Source of the DNA: an uncultured Eubacteriales bacterium
GTDB lineage: Bacteria; Bacillota; Clostridia; Christensenellales; UBA1242
Direction of reading: 5' to 3'
NCBI GenBank assembly: GCA_900557645.1
Contig: USSZ01000020.1
Location: 1 to 17,990 of the forward strand
DNA length: 17,990 nt
The notes under the pieces are model-generated. The model made no database searches and was not told where the DNA came from. It was given only the letters and a program-made list of their open reading frames with translations. How positions within the stretch are numbered: position 1 is the stretch's first letter; each line of letters starts with the position of its first letter. The position numbers and the translations under genes were made by a program. Below are positions 1-6,591 of this stretch, in pieces.

Positions 1-136
1 CCAACTTAATACTTGTTTTTTAATATAAATATTTATACTAATTTATATTATTATTTATATTCTTGTTATATTAATTCTTTATATTATATTATTATATTAT
101 GTTAGACAAAAAATATAAATCTTATTCAAAATAAAA

Positions 137-162
137 AGACTAGTTATATTTCAAACTAATCT
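137..162 (-). terminator. probable terminator of the DUF6518-like gene
   Basis: AGACTAGTT (137-145) pairs with AACTAATCT (154-162) with one mismatch around an 8-nt loop. Read on the minus strand the stem is followed by CTTTTTATTTT. It lies 24 nt past the stop codon at 186. The stem is weak. The rest of 1-185 is AT-rich DNA in which I see no gene. Confidence 0.5.
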
Positions 163-185
163 CATCAATAAATTGTAATTTGTAG

Positions 186-824
186 TTATAATATCATTCT
201 AAATACAAATGCTAATACAATAGCAATTAACAAACTATATATGCTATTTTTTGGATTTTTATATAATACAACTATTGTTCCTAAAAATAGAATTGTATCT
301 ATAATGCTTTTAAAATCAAAATACCACATTCCTATTCCAAATGAAAACAACATCATTACAGCAAGTATTCCACTACATATAATTATAGATATTTTATTAT
401 TGCTTTTTGCATACCAACAAATAAAAGCCAGTATAGGTGTTATTAAAGTTATTATATACCATATCATCATATAACTTTTAGGATTAAAACCACTAAATAA
501 TACAGTATATAAATGATAACTGATTGTCATACCCAAGAAAAATAAAAATACATTTAAACTCGCTCTTAAAGGTGTCTTGCTAAATACAGAAATTGTAGTG
601 GCTAAAAAAATCCATATTCCAAAATATGAAAAAACATTTCCTAAATCTAATATTCCAATAAAGTGTTGCCACCATATTTCATCATTGATAGAAAGATTAT
701 CTAACCATTTAGAAAATAAACCTAATATTATTCCTAGCAAGAATATTAAAATAGTATTTACAATCTTACTTTTCATTGTTGTATTTTCATCAGGAACTCT
801 TATTTTATTTAAAAATTCTTTCAT
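186..824 (-). CDS. multi-pass membrane protein, DUF6518-like
   Basis: Small integral membrane protein of 212 residues; function unknown. I count about six or seven hydrophobic segments after a short polar N-terminus, roughly residues 20-40, 63-82, 88-112, 119-138, 146-168, 172-188 and 196-210. The stretch WIFLATTISVFSKTPLRASL followed by NVFLFFLGM and, later, CWYAKSN resembles the DUF6518 family as I remember it; this is recall, not a search. I chose ATG at 822-824 because GGAG sits 5 nt upstream. The frame also opens at GTG 828-830, but that codon overlaps the GGAG itself. It lies 38 nt downstream of a decayed gene on the same strand and may once have shared its transcript. Confidence 0.75.
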   Translation of the reverse strand: MKEFLNKIRVPDENTTMKSKIVNTILIFLLGIILGLFSKWLDNLSINDEIWWQHFIGILDLGNVFSYFGIWIFLATTISVFSKTPLRASLNVFLFFLGMTISYHLYTVLFSGFNPKSYMMIWYIITLITPILAFICWYAKSNNKISIIICSGILAVMMLFSFGIGMWYFDFKSIIDTILFLGTIVVLYKNPKNSIYSLLIAIVLAFVFRMIL

Positions 825-862
825 ATACACTCCATTCTAAAAATTGTAATTTATTGCTATAA

Positions 863-1183
863 TTATTTTGTTACTTCAACTTCTATTTTTCCATCTTTTG
901 TTAAGTTAATAACTTTTAAATTATACTTTAGTCCTTCTGGTTTTGTACTAAAAGTAGATTCGCCTAATTCATAAATTCCATTATATGATATTCCATCTAC
1001 TACAAATGTATATGGAACAGGAATAGAAAAACTAACTGTAGTATCTTCTCAATGTTCTGGAATTTCCCATTTAATATTCTTTGTTATTTCAAAATAATCA
1101 TTTGTGTTTTTTATATTTGTTTTAGTAAGAGAATTAATTCAAACTCTTTCTTTTAAACTTATCTCTGTTACTTCTTTGGTATT
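863..1183 (-). pseudogene. decayed gene, C-terminal fragment with in-frame stops
   Basis: On the minus strand one frame reads as protein-like sequence for about 106 codons down to TAA at 863-865, interrupted by two TGA codons. Recognisable stretches are TKEVTEISLKERV, then a stop, then about 30 codons ending IKWEIPEH, then a second stop, then EDTTVSFSIPVPYTFVVDG and further sequence ending IEVEVTK. Codon use (AT-ending) matches the neighbours. There is no start codon with a ribosome site and no N-terminal signal. The frame is continuous with the upstream gene ending at 1184, separated only by its TAA. The simplest reading is a gene remnant whose 5' part is lost and which has gained two nonsense changes (for example CGA to TGA). 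Function unknown. Confidence 0.6.
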
Positions 1184-1663
1184 TTATATTTCCTGTTTTA
1201 TATATTCAATATTAAATCTATCTAAATCATTTATTTTAATTCTACGTTCTTCAAGCGAAACTTTTAATCCCTCTTGATAATTATTTGGAGCATAAATTAC
1301 CTTTATATATGTGCTTTTTATACAAGGTAAATAATAAATATATTTATCATCTCTATAAATTTCTTCTAATGCTGTATCACAAGCAAAATCTTTAATATCT
1401 TTACTTGTATCTACAATAACAAATTCTTCAGTTAAGTTATTTTTAGTATTATTATAAATAGTCATATTAAATAATTTTATAATTATTCCATCTTTATAAC
1501 CCATTGGATAACCATCTACTGAATATAGACTATGAACTTTTGATATAGAATAAGTTAATGATTTCCATTCTATTGTTCCACCATCTTTTAACACGCTTCT
1601 TATAGGAAATAATAGAATAACTAATACTATCGCTATAACTATTATAATTATTTTCTTTTTCAT
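1184..1663 (-). CDS. small membrane-anchored extracytoplasmic protein, unknown function
   Basis: A 159-residue protein with a lysine-rich start, one hydrophobic helix (about residues 4-21) and then a soluble domain, so probably anchored with the C-terminus outside. No lipobox cysteine is visible. After the helix come KDGGTIEWKSLTYSISKVH and, near the end, DDKYIYYLPCIKSTYI and KINDLDRFNIEYIK. I remember both patterns from uncharacterised Firmicutes proteins, but I cannot name a family with confidence. Start choice: GGAGGAG lies about 11 nt before ATG 1661-1663. A GTG at 1673-1675 in the same frame has the GGAGG almost touching it and is less likely. The next 106 codons downstream are a decayed gene in the same frame. 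Confidence 0.7.
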   Translation of the reverse strand: MKKKIIIIVIAIVLVILLFPIRSVLKDGGTIEWKSLTYSISKVHSLYSVDGYPMGYKDGIIIKLFNMTIYNNTKNNLTEEFVIVDTSKDIKDFACDTALEEIYRDDKYIYYLPCIKSTYIKVIYAPNNYQEGLKVSLEERRIKINDLDRFNIEYIKQEI

Positions 1664-1763
1664 AAAAATTCTCACTCCTCCATTTCAACAACTTACTATT
1701 TATCTGTCGCTTCTATATATAATTGTACCATAATTTCAACATATTTTGAAACTAAATTTAAAC

Positions 1764-1812
1764 ATCCAAGATTTATCCAACATTTCCAGTATATATCCAA
1801 CAGTTGGAAGTA
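1764..1812. promoter_or_regulatory. ATCCAA iterated motif, possible protein-binding sites
   Basis: ATCCAA occurs at 1764, 1775 and 1795; the last extends into the inverted repeat TCCAAC-A-GTTGGA (1796-1808). The offsets of 11 and 20 nt are close to one and two helical turns. It lies about 100-140 nt upstream of the start at 1663 of the membrane-anchored gene. The binding protein is unknown. Confidence 0.3.
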
Positions 1813-1914
1813 AAATAAAACCTCGCAAACCTTTTAATTAATTGATTTAAATAAAAAGTATGGTAGAATTCTTCCATATTTTTAACACAATTTTGCAAGT
1901 GCAAAATAAGAAAT

Positions 1915-1966
1915 GATAGCACAACTATTCCTATATTTATATAGAATGAATTAGGGCAGTGCTATC
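1915..1966. other. two-tier stem-loop with a competing hairpin
   Basis: GATAGCAC (1915-1922) pairs perfectly with GTGCTATC (1959-1966). Inside it ATTC-c-TATAT (1927-1936) pairs with ATATAGAAT (1939-1947). The 3' arm can instead fold with downstream sequence: GGG-c-AGTG (1954-1961) with CACTCCC (1966-1972). The two folds exclude each other. Nearby are a short hairpin TTTTGC-AAGT-GCAAAA (1891-1906) and a near-palindrome centred on AGAATTCT (1859-1878). The function of the cluster is unknown. Confidence 0.4.
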
Positions 1967-2029
1967 ACTCCCTTTATCCTGCTTAATAATTATTATCATT
2001 TTTTTATAAATTATTTCTATATTTAGCAT
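1937..2029 (-). CDS. possible 30-residue small protein
   Basis: A minus-strand ORF of 30 codons starts at ATG 2027-2029 with a strong ribosome site (GGGGGGAGGA, 8 nt spacing) and ends at TAA 1937-1939. The peptide starts MLNIEIIYKKMIIIIKQ and then becomes polar, so it is only weakly membrane-like. Its 3' end lies inside the two-tier stem-loop at 1915-1966. Good ribosome site plus compact RNA structure would fit a small-protein or type I toxin-like locus, but I recognise no family. The rest of the gene-free stretch 1664-2173 holds the iterated motif, the hairpins and the tandem repeat listed separately. Confidence 0.25.
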   Translation of the reverse strand: MLNIEIIYKKMIIIIKQDKGSDSTALIHSI

Positions 2030-2094
2030 ATCAAAATCCTCCCCCCACGGTCAAGTAATATGGACATCATCATTTGATTTTTTTCCAATTTTTT

Positions 2095-2136
2095 TTACTT
2101 TATAATAACAAATAATTACTTTATAATAACAAATAA
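2095..2136. repeat. 21-bp perfect tandem duplication
   Basis: Two identical adjacent 21-nt copies (2095-2115 and 2116-2136), each beginning TTACTTTATAATAAC. They lie just beyond the terminator of the SHOCT-protein gene. This looks like a simple slippage duplication. Confidence 0.9.
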
Positions 2137-2161
2137 AAAATCACTCTATTTGAGTGATTTT
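2137..2161 (-). terminator. terminator of the SHOCT-protein gene
   Basis: AAAATCACTC (2137-2146) and GAGTGATTTT (2152-2161) form a perfect 10-bp stem with a 5-nt loop, 12 nt past the stop at 2174. On the minus strand the 3' arm runs into GATTTTTTATT, a typical U-tract. Confidence 0.85.
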
Positions 2162-2173
2162 ATCTATCATTTT

Positions 2174-2656
2174 TTATAACAATTTCATAAGTTCTTCTTG
2201 AAATTCTGTTTCTGTAATTTCTCCTTTTTCTCTCTTTTCCCTTAATTCTTTTATTTTTTGTTCTTTTGTTTTGACAACTACGTCAACATTATCTCCAACA
2301 TTAATTGTTTTTTCTTTTTCAGGTGTAATCCACTCCCAGTCAGAAATAAACATAGTAATAATAAGAAATAAAGTCGCAATAGAAAACAAATTCATTATAA
2401 CTGAAATAACAAGTGCTGTCATATAATAGCCATATCTTGCCCTAAATAACTTTCCATTATTCCAAATTGCCATTATAAGTAGAACTGCAACTGCAATTAA
2501 AGCAAATATTGTTATAAAATCAAAAACAAGATAAAAAACAGGGGTTCTTGCTTTTGGATTCATAAACCACATAACAATATCATAGATTTGCCAGCCAATA
2601 CTTGCAAAATTGAAAATTATTGAAAATATAATTAAAATCTTTTTTGTTTTATTCAT
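2174..2656 (-). CDS. membrane protein with C-terminal SHOCT-like domain
   Basis: A 160-residue protein with three hydrophobic segments (about 6-30, 40-65 and 77-105), then a polar linker and a charged C-terminal helix pair. The last 30 residues (KEQKIKELREKREKGEITET, then EFQEELMKLL) follow the SHOCT short C-terminal domain pattern, a basic-acidic helix, a GxIT turn and an EF-containing helix; SHOCT domains are commonly attached to membrane proteins and thought to mediate oligomerisation. The specific function is unknown. The start ATG at 2654-2656 has AAGGA 7 nt upstream. It has its own promoter (2682-2710) and terminator, so it is monocistronic. It diverges from the dehydrogenase gene, with only six bases between the two -35 boxes. 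Confidence 0.8.
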   Translation of the reverse strand: MNKTKKILIIFSIIFNFASIGWQIYDIVMWFMNPKARTPVFYLVFDFITIFALIAVAVLLIMAIWNNGKLFRARYGYYMTALVISVIMNLFSIATLFLIITMFISDWEWITPEKEKTINVGDNVDVVVKTKEQKIKELREKREKGEITETEFQEELMKLL

Positions 2657-2681
2657 ATTAATTCCTTTTGAAATTTAAACA

Positions 2682-2710
2682 ATTCTAACACTTGTCTAAA
2701 ATTAAGTCAA
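2682..2710 (-). promoter_or_regulatory. sigma-A promoter of the SHOCT-protein gene
   Basis: On the minus strand TTGACT (2705-2710), a 17-nt spacer and TAGAAT (2682-2687), placing the start site about 20 nt before the gene. It is back to back with the dehydrogenase promoter. Confidence 0.65.
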
Positions 2711-2716
2711 ATTATT

Positions 2717-2744
2717 TTGTAGTTCTCAATATTTATTATATACT
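2717..2744 (+). promoter_or_regulatory. probable promoter of the dehydrogenase gene
   Basis: TTGTAG (2717-2722), a 16-nt spacer and TATACT (2739-2744), about 30 nt before the GTG start. The -35 lies 6 nt from that of the divergent gene. Confidence 0.5.
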
Positions 2745-2774
2745 TTAATTATCATTTTATGATGAGGTGAATGC

Positions 2775-3560
2775 GTGAAAAAAGTAAAAAAACAAAATAT
2801 TTTAATTACAGGTTCTTCTAGTGGCATTGGAAAAGCATTAAAAGAATACTATATTTCTAAAGGAAATAATGTTATAGGGATAAGTCTTTCAAATGATGAC
2901 TACAATGCAGACGTTTCTGATAAACAAGCACTTATTCCTATTTTTCAAGACATAAAAGAAAAATATAAAAGCCTTGATATTATAATAAATTGTGCAGGTT
3001 TTGGACTCAGTGGTGCAAGCGAACTTATTGATGAAGACAAAATAGAAAAAGAATATGCTGTAAATGTTTTAGGAACAATATATACTACACAACTTTCTCT
3101 CCCACTTCTTTCAAAGAATGGCAAAATAATAAACATAAGTTCTGCTTGTGCTCTTTTTCCTTTACCTTTCAGAACGTTTTATTGTTCTAGTAAATCTGCT
3201 GTCAGTATGTTTAGCGATTGTATTAGAATGGAATTATCCAAGACAGATATTCAATCGACAGCAATATGTCCTTGTGATATAAAAACAAATTTTACCAAAA
3301 ACAGACAAAAAGACTATAAAACTAATGAAAGGTATGGTGATGCTGTTCGTCTTTCTGCAGAAAGGATTGATAACCGAGAAGATAAACGTATGTCCATTGA
3401 CAAAGCAATTAAAATTATGACTAAAATCATAAATAAAAGAAAACTTAAACCTCAATATGTCATGGGGGCAAGAAATAAAATTATGTATCAATTGCAAAAA
3501 TTCTTTCCTAAATCTGTTGTTCTTAAAGTTCTAACAAAACTCTTTTATAGGACAAAATAA
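2775..3560 (+). CDS. short-chain dehydrogenase/reductase (SDR), classical type
   Basis: NAD(P)-dependent oxidoreductase of 261 residues, the usual classical-SDR length. Motifs in order: cofactor loop TGSSSGIG (12-19), acidic N-A-D-V (44-47) near the adenine site, NCAG (72-75), N97 of the helix-4 region, ISS with catalytic Ser (121-123), and the catalytic Tyr136-x3-Lys140 (YCSSK). The segment after the active site is CPCDIKTNF rather than the common PGxVxT. The substrate cannot be read from the sequence. A basic, hydrophobic tail (about 225-258) may touch membrane. GTG at 2775 is the start: GAGGTG lies 5 nt upstream and the first codons read KKVKKQNILITGSSSG. An ATG at 2771 is in another frame. 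It is transcribed alone and ends at a shared terminator with groEL. Confidence 0.9.
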   Translation: MKKVKKQNILITGSSSGIGKALKEYYISKGNNVIGISLSNDDYNADVSDKQALIPIFQDIKEKYKSLDIIINCAGFGLSGASELIDEDKIEKEYAVNVLGTIYTTQLSLPLLSKNGKIINISSACALFPLPFRTFYCSSKSAVSMFSDCIRMELSKTDIQSTAICPCDIKTNFTKNRQKDYKTNERYGDAVRLSAERIDNREDKRMSIDKAIKIMTKIINKRKLKPQYVMGARNKIMYQLQKFFPKSVVLKVLTKLFYRTK

Positions 3561-3626
3561 ATTTAAATACAGTCTGGGTTATGATTTTGCTGGTTATATC
3601 AATTAATTTATAATTATTAAATAAAA

Positions 3627-3656
3627 AAAAGACCTCTACCAAATTAAAGGTCTTTT
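3627..3656. terminator. bidirectional terminator between SDR gene and groEL
   Basis: AAAAGACCT (3627-3635) and AGGTCTTTT (3648-3656) form a 9-bp stem with a 12-nt loop, flanked by A- and T-runs. It serves the convergent SDR gene (+) and groESL (-). Confidence 0.85.
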
Positions 3657-3670
3657 ATTTTTATATTTTA

Positions 3671-5284
3671 TCAATAAACATCTGCTTGTTTTGGTGCATT
3701 TTTATCTTCAATTTCAACAACTAATGCTTCTGTTGTAAGCATAGTAGCAGCAACAGATGCTGCATTTTGAAGAGCAGATCTTGTAACTTTTGTAGGGTCT
3801 ATAATTCCCCTTTCAATCATATCACAATATTCATTGTTGAGAGCATCAAATCCAAAGGCATTTTTATCAAGGTTTTCATAAATTTTATTTACTACTACAC
3901 CACCATCAACACCAGAATTTTTAGCGATTTGTCTAATTGGTTCTTCTATCGCTCTTAAAACAATATTTGCACCTGTTTTTTCATCTCCAGACAAAGTTTC
4001 AACAAGTTCTTTAACTACAGGTGTAGTCTTTAAAAGAGCAACTCCACCACCAGGAACAACACCTTCTTCGCTGGCAGCCTTTGTTGCAGCAAGAGCATCT
4101 TCGATACGAAGTTTCTTTTCTTTCATTTCAACCTCTGTCGCTGCACCAACTTTTATAACTGCAACACCACCTGCAAGTTTTGCAAGTCTTTCATTAAGTT
4201 TTTCAATTTCATATTCACTCTTTTGAAGTTTTATTTGTGCTTTTATTGCATTAACTCTTGACTTTATTTTTTCGCTATCTCCAGCACCTTCAACAATGGT
4301 TGTATTATCTTTATCAACCTTAACCATTTTTGCTCTGCCAAGCATATCAATAGAGATATTTTTAAAATCAAGTCCAAGTTCTTCAGAAATTACACTTCCA
4401 CCAGTAAGAATTGCAATATCCTCAAGCATTGCTTTACGCTTTTCTCCAAAACTTGGGGCTTTTACTGCGACACAATTAAAAGTTCCACGGAGTTTGTTAA
4501 GAATCAAAGTTGTCAAAGCCTCACCTTCAACATCATCAGCAATTATTAAAAGTTTTGCTGACATTTTAACAATTTGTTCAAGAAGTGGAAGAAGTTCTTG
4601 AATATTTGATATTTTTTTGTCTGTTATCAAAATATATGGGTCATCAAGTTCTGCAAGCATTTTATCTGTATTAGTGCACATATATGGAGATAAACAACCC
4701 CTGTCAAATTGCATACCTTCAACAACTGATAATTCAGTTTTCATTGTTTGTGATTCTTCTACTGTAATAACTCCATCACTTCCAACCTTTTCCATTGCAG
4801 AAGCAATAAGTTTTCCAACCTCTTCATCTCCTGCAGAAATAGATGCAACTTGCATAATATCCTTTGAATCATTGACATCTTTTGATATTTCTTTAAGTTT
4901 ATCAACAATTTTATCAACTGCTTTAAATATACCTTTTTTAAGAATAATTGGATTTGCACCTGCAGCAAAGTTTTTCATTCCTTCACGAACAATTGCTTGT
5001 GCTAATACTGCTGCAGTAGTTGTTCCATCACCTGCAACATCATTTGTCTTTACACTTACCTCTTTTATAAGTTCTGCACCCATATTTTCAAATGGGTCAT
5101 CAAGTTCAATTTCTTTTGCAATAGTAACACCATCGTTAGTAATTAATGGTGAAGCATACTTCTTGCCTAAAACTACATTTCTACCCTTTGGACCAAGAGT
5201 TATTTTAACAGTATTTGCAAGAGTGTTCACACCCTTTTCAAGTGCTTTTCTTGCTTCAATACCCTCTAAAATCTTTTTTGCCAT
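3671..5284 (-). CDS. groEL: 60-kDa chaperonin GroEL
   Basis: ATP-driven cytosolic folding chaperonin that works as a double heptameric ring with GroES. Its 537 residues are close to the usual ~540. Visible landmarks: LEGIEARKALEKGVN start, ITLGPKGRNVVLGKKYASP nucleotide region, GDGTTTAAVLAQAIV (85-99, Asp86 of the ATP site), GGVAVIKVGAATEVEMKEKK and the late EEGVVPGGGVALL segment. The tail ends KNAPKQADVY and lacks the Gly-Gly-Met repeats common in GroEL. The stop is TGA followed at once by TAA, the only TGA stop of a complete gene in this window. AGGAGG lies about 11 nt before the ATG, a little long. It is 20 nt downstream of groES and co-transcribed from the promoter at 5679-5707. Confidence 0.98.
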   Translation of the reverse strand: MAKKILEGIEARKALEKGVNTLANTVKITLGPKGRNVVLGKKYASPLITNDGVTIAKEIELDDPFENMGAELIKEVSVKTNDVAGDGTTTAAVLAQAIVREGMKNFAAGANPIILKKGIFKAVDKIVDKLKEISKDVNDSKDIMQVASISAGDEEVGKLIASAMEKVGSDGVITVEESQTMKTELSVVEGMQFDRGCLSPYMCTNTDKMLAELDDPYILITDKKISNIQELLPLLEQIVKMSAKLLIIADDVEGEALTTLILNKLRGTFNCVAVKAPSFGEKRKAMLEDIAILTGGSVISEELGLDFKNISIDMLGRAKMVKVDKDNTTIVEGAGDSEKIKSRVNAIKAQIKLQKSEYEIEKLNERLAKLAGGVAVIKVGAATEVEMKEKKLRIEDALAATKAASEEGVVPGGGVALLKTTPVVKELVETLSGDEKTGANIVLRAIEEPIRQIAKNSGVDGGVVVNKIYENLDKNAFGFDALNNEYCDMIERGIIDPTKVTRSALQNAASVAATMLTTEALVVEIEDKNAPKQADVY

Positions 5285-5304
5285 AATGTCTTAATCCTCC
5301 TATT

Positions 5305-5589
5305 TTATTCAATTACTGCCAAAATATCAGGTTGACGAACAACCACATATTTTACATCGTCTATTGAAATTTCAGTGCCTGTATATTTCCCATATAGCAC
5401 TTTATCTCCAACTTTTACTTGCATACCAATATCCTTTCCATCAGGACCTTTTCCACTGCCAATTGCAACAACCTTTGCAAGTTGTGATTTTTCTTGAGCA
5501 GCCGTTGGAAGCAATATCCCCCCTTTAGTTTCAGTTTCATTTTCTAGTGGAAGCAAAACCACTCTATCAAATAAAGGTTTAATATTCAT
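5305..5589 (-). CDS. groES: 10-kDa co-chaperonin GroES
   Basis: Heptameric lid of the GroEL folding chamber, 94 residues, the standard length. It starts MNIKPLFDRVVLLPLENE, followed by the mobile loop ETETKGGILLPTAA (about 18-31) that contacts GroEL, then VGDKVLYGKYTGTEI and the usual ending PDILAVIE. The ATG is preceded by AAAGGAGGGGAA, a strong ribosome site. It is first in the groES-groEL operon, with a leader of roughly 80 nt. The mobile-loop glycines are encoded GGG GGG, giving a G6 run at 5518-5523 in otherwise AT-rich DNA. Confidence 0.98.
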   Translation of the reverse strand: MNIKPLFDRVVLLPLENETETKGGILLPTAAQEKSQLAKVVAIGSGKGPDGKDIGMQVKVGDKVLYGKYTGTEISIDDVKYVVVRQPDILAVIE

Positions 5590-5645
5590 TTTCCCCTCCT
5601 TTAACCCTTAAATATATATGTTTTTTAATTATTAATTTCCTTTTT

Positions 5646-5673
5646 TTTGACCAAGAAATTTAATTTTTTGACT
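5646..5673 (-). promoter_or_regulatory. pair of CtsR-like heptads at the groESL start site
   Basis: On the minus strand AGTCAAA (5667-5673) and GGTCAAA (5646-5652) both match the known CtsR half-site (A/G)GTCAAA and are in the same orientation. Canonical CtsR boxes have a 3-nt spacer; here it is 14 nt, so the half-sites are 21 nt apart, two helical turns instead of one. The first overlaps the predicted start site. No CIRCE (HrcA) inverted repeat is seen. Regulation by CtsR is inferred. Confidence 0.45.
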
Positions 5674-5678
5674 TTAAT

Positions 5679-5707
5679 ATTATAAAACTTTTAAGAAAAA
5701 TTGGCAA
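5679..5707 (-). promoter_or_regulatory. sigma-A promoter of groES-groEL
   Basis: On the minus strand TTGCCA (5702-5707), a 17-nt spacer and a perfect TATAAT (5679-5684). The start site falls near 5672, about 80 nt before groES. Confidence 0.75.
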
Positions 5708-5795
5708 ATTTTTTAGATTTATTATTTCTCATAGTTTGCATTATTTTGTCATACACTATATTGTATATTTTAAATTAGGAGTAAATCAAGATATA

Positions 5796-6554
5796 ATGCC
5801 AAATTTTTATAAAAAGAACAAAAAAATAATTTTAACTTCTCTTGGTGCAACTTTACTTGTTGTATGTCTCATTGTTGCAAATTATTTATCACTTTTGCTT
5901 ATTAAAACAGATAGCGAAAGCACAAGCATTAAATCTAACAACTTTGAACTTTATCTTCTTTCTCTTTCAAAATCTCAGGTTGAAAAAGAGGCAATGACTC
6001 TTGCTGAAGATTATAGGCTTATTGGCGCTGGTGGCTTTATATGGAAATATGATAATTATTACCATGTGATAAGCAGTGCTTATTCAAACAAAAATGATGC
6101 TTTGCTCGTTCAAAATAGTATAAAAACAAATCAAAATCTTGATAGTGAAATTCTTACGATAAACTTTTCTTCTAAAGAATTGTTAGGAAATTTCTCTGGA
6201 GAAGAAACTAAAGTTTTAACTAAAGCACTTAATTGTTTTCAAGAATTTTATTTAACAATCTATGATATTGCAATAAGTTTGGATACATCTGTTTATAATG
6301 AAATATCTGCACGACTCGCTGTAAATAATGCACATAATAATCTTGCTACAACAATTGCAAATTTTAAAACATTATATGAAGATAACTTAACAGGTAATAT
6401 AAAAATTCTTGATTCTACACTTGAAAAAGCAAGTAAAACAAGTCAATCTCTCTGCAGTGGCTCGCAGATAAGTAAAGATCAAACATATTCTTCTATTCTT
6501 AAATATAGATATCTTGAGATGATAGAAATTTATTATAATTTGCAATTTGAATAA
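5796..6554 (+). CDS. single-pass membrane protein with SPOR-like extracytoplasmic region
   Basis: A 252-residue protein: short basic N-terminus, one transmembrane helix (about 11-36), then an outside domain. Residues about 50-125 (FELYLLSLSKSQVEKEA, GAGGFIWKYDNYYHVISSAY, KNDALLVQNSIK) have the aromatic-strand then helix pattern of SPOR domains, which bind denuded peptidoglycan at division sites. The similarity is by eye and no catalytic residue is implied. Residues about 138-250 look helical. Start: ATG 5796 has GGAG but 14 nt away. An upstream TTG at 5736 in the same frame would add 20 residues and has no ribosome site, so I prefer the ATG. The gene diverges from groESL and ends at a terminator shared with the surface-protein gene. 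Confidence 0.7.
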   Translation: MPNFYKKNKKIILTSLGATLLVVCLIVANYLSLLLIKTDSESTSIKSNNFELYLLSLSKSQVEKEAMTLAEDYRLIGAGGFIWKYDNYYHVISSAYSNKNDALLVQNSIKTNQNLDSEILTINFSSKELLGNFSGEETKVLTKALNCFQEFYLTIYDIAISLDTSVYNEISARLAVNNAHNNLATTIANFKTLYEDNLTGNIKILDSTLEKASKTSQSLCSGSQISKDQTYSSILKYRYLEMIEIYYNLQFE

Positions 6555-6555
6555 T

Positions 6556-6584
6556 AAAAAAGACTAGAAATTCTAGTCTTTTTT
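6556..6584. terminator. bidirectional terminator
   Basis: GACTAGAA (6562-6569) and TTCTAGTC (6571-6578), flanked by A6 and T6, form a nearly perfect palindrome between two convergent genes. It starts right after the stop codon at 6552-6554. Confidence 0.85.
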
Positions 6585-6591
6585 ATCGTCA

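Noticed and set aside
241..840. Plus-strand ORFs opposite the DUF6518-like gene
   Set aside because: Shadows of the minus-strand membrane protein with no start signals.
863..1183. Use of TGA as tryptophan or another amino acid
   Set aside because: The long intact genes (parC, parE, surface protein, membrane proteins) use TGG for tryptophan and contain no in-frame TGA; two TGAs in one remnant are better explained by decay.
2038..2066. End of an insertion sequence at the GC-rich patch
   Set aside because: No matching inverted end, target duplication or transposase remnant was found nearby.
3666..3673. GroEL read-through at TGA giving one extra residue before TAA
   Set aside because: TGA TAA is an ordinary tandem stop and nothing else supports recoding.
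4617..5294. Plus-strand ORF of 225 codons opposite groEL
   Set aside because: It is the antisense shadow of groEL, Ser/Ile/Phe-rich, with no ribosome site.
5518..5523. G6 runs in groES (5518-5523) and parC (12995-13000) as phase-variation tracts
   Set aside because: They encode conserved Gly-Gly pairs in essential proteins; slippage would destroy the gene.
5590..5795. CIRCE (HrcA) operator upstream of groES
   Set aside because: No TTAGCACTC-N9-GAGTGCTAA-like inverted repeat is present on either strand.
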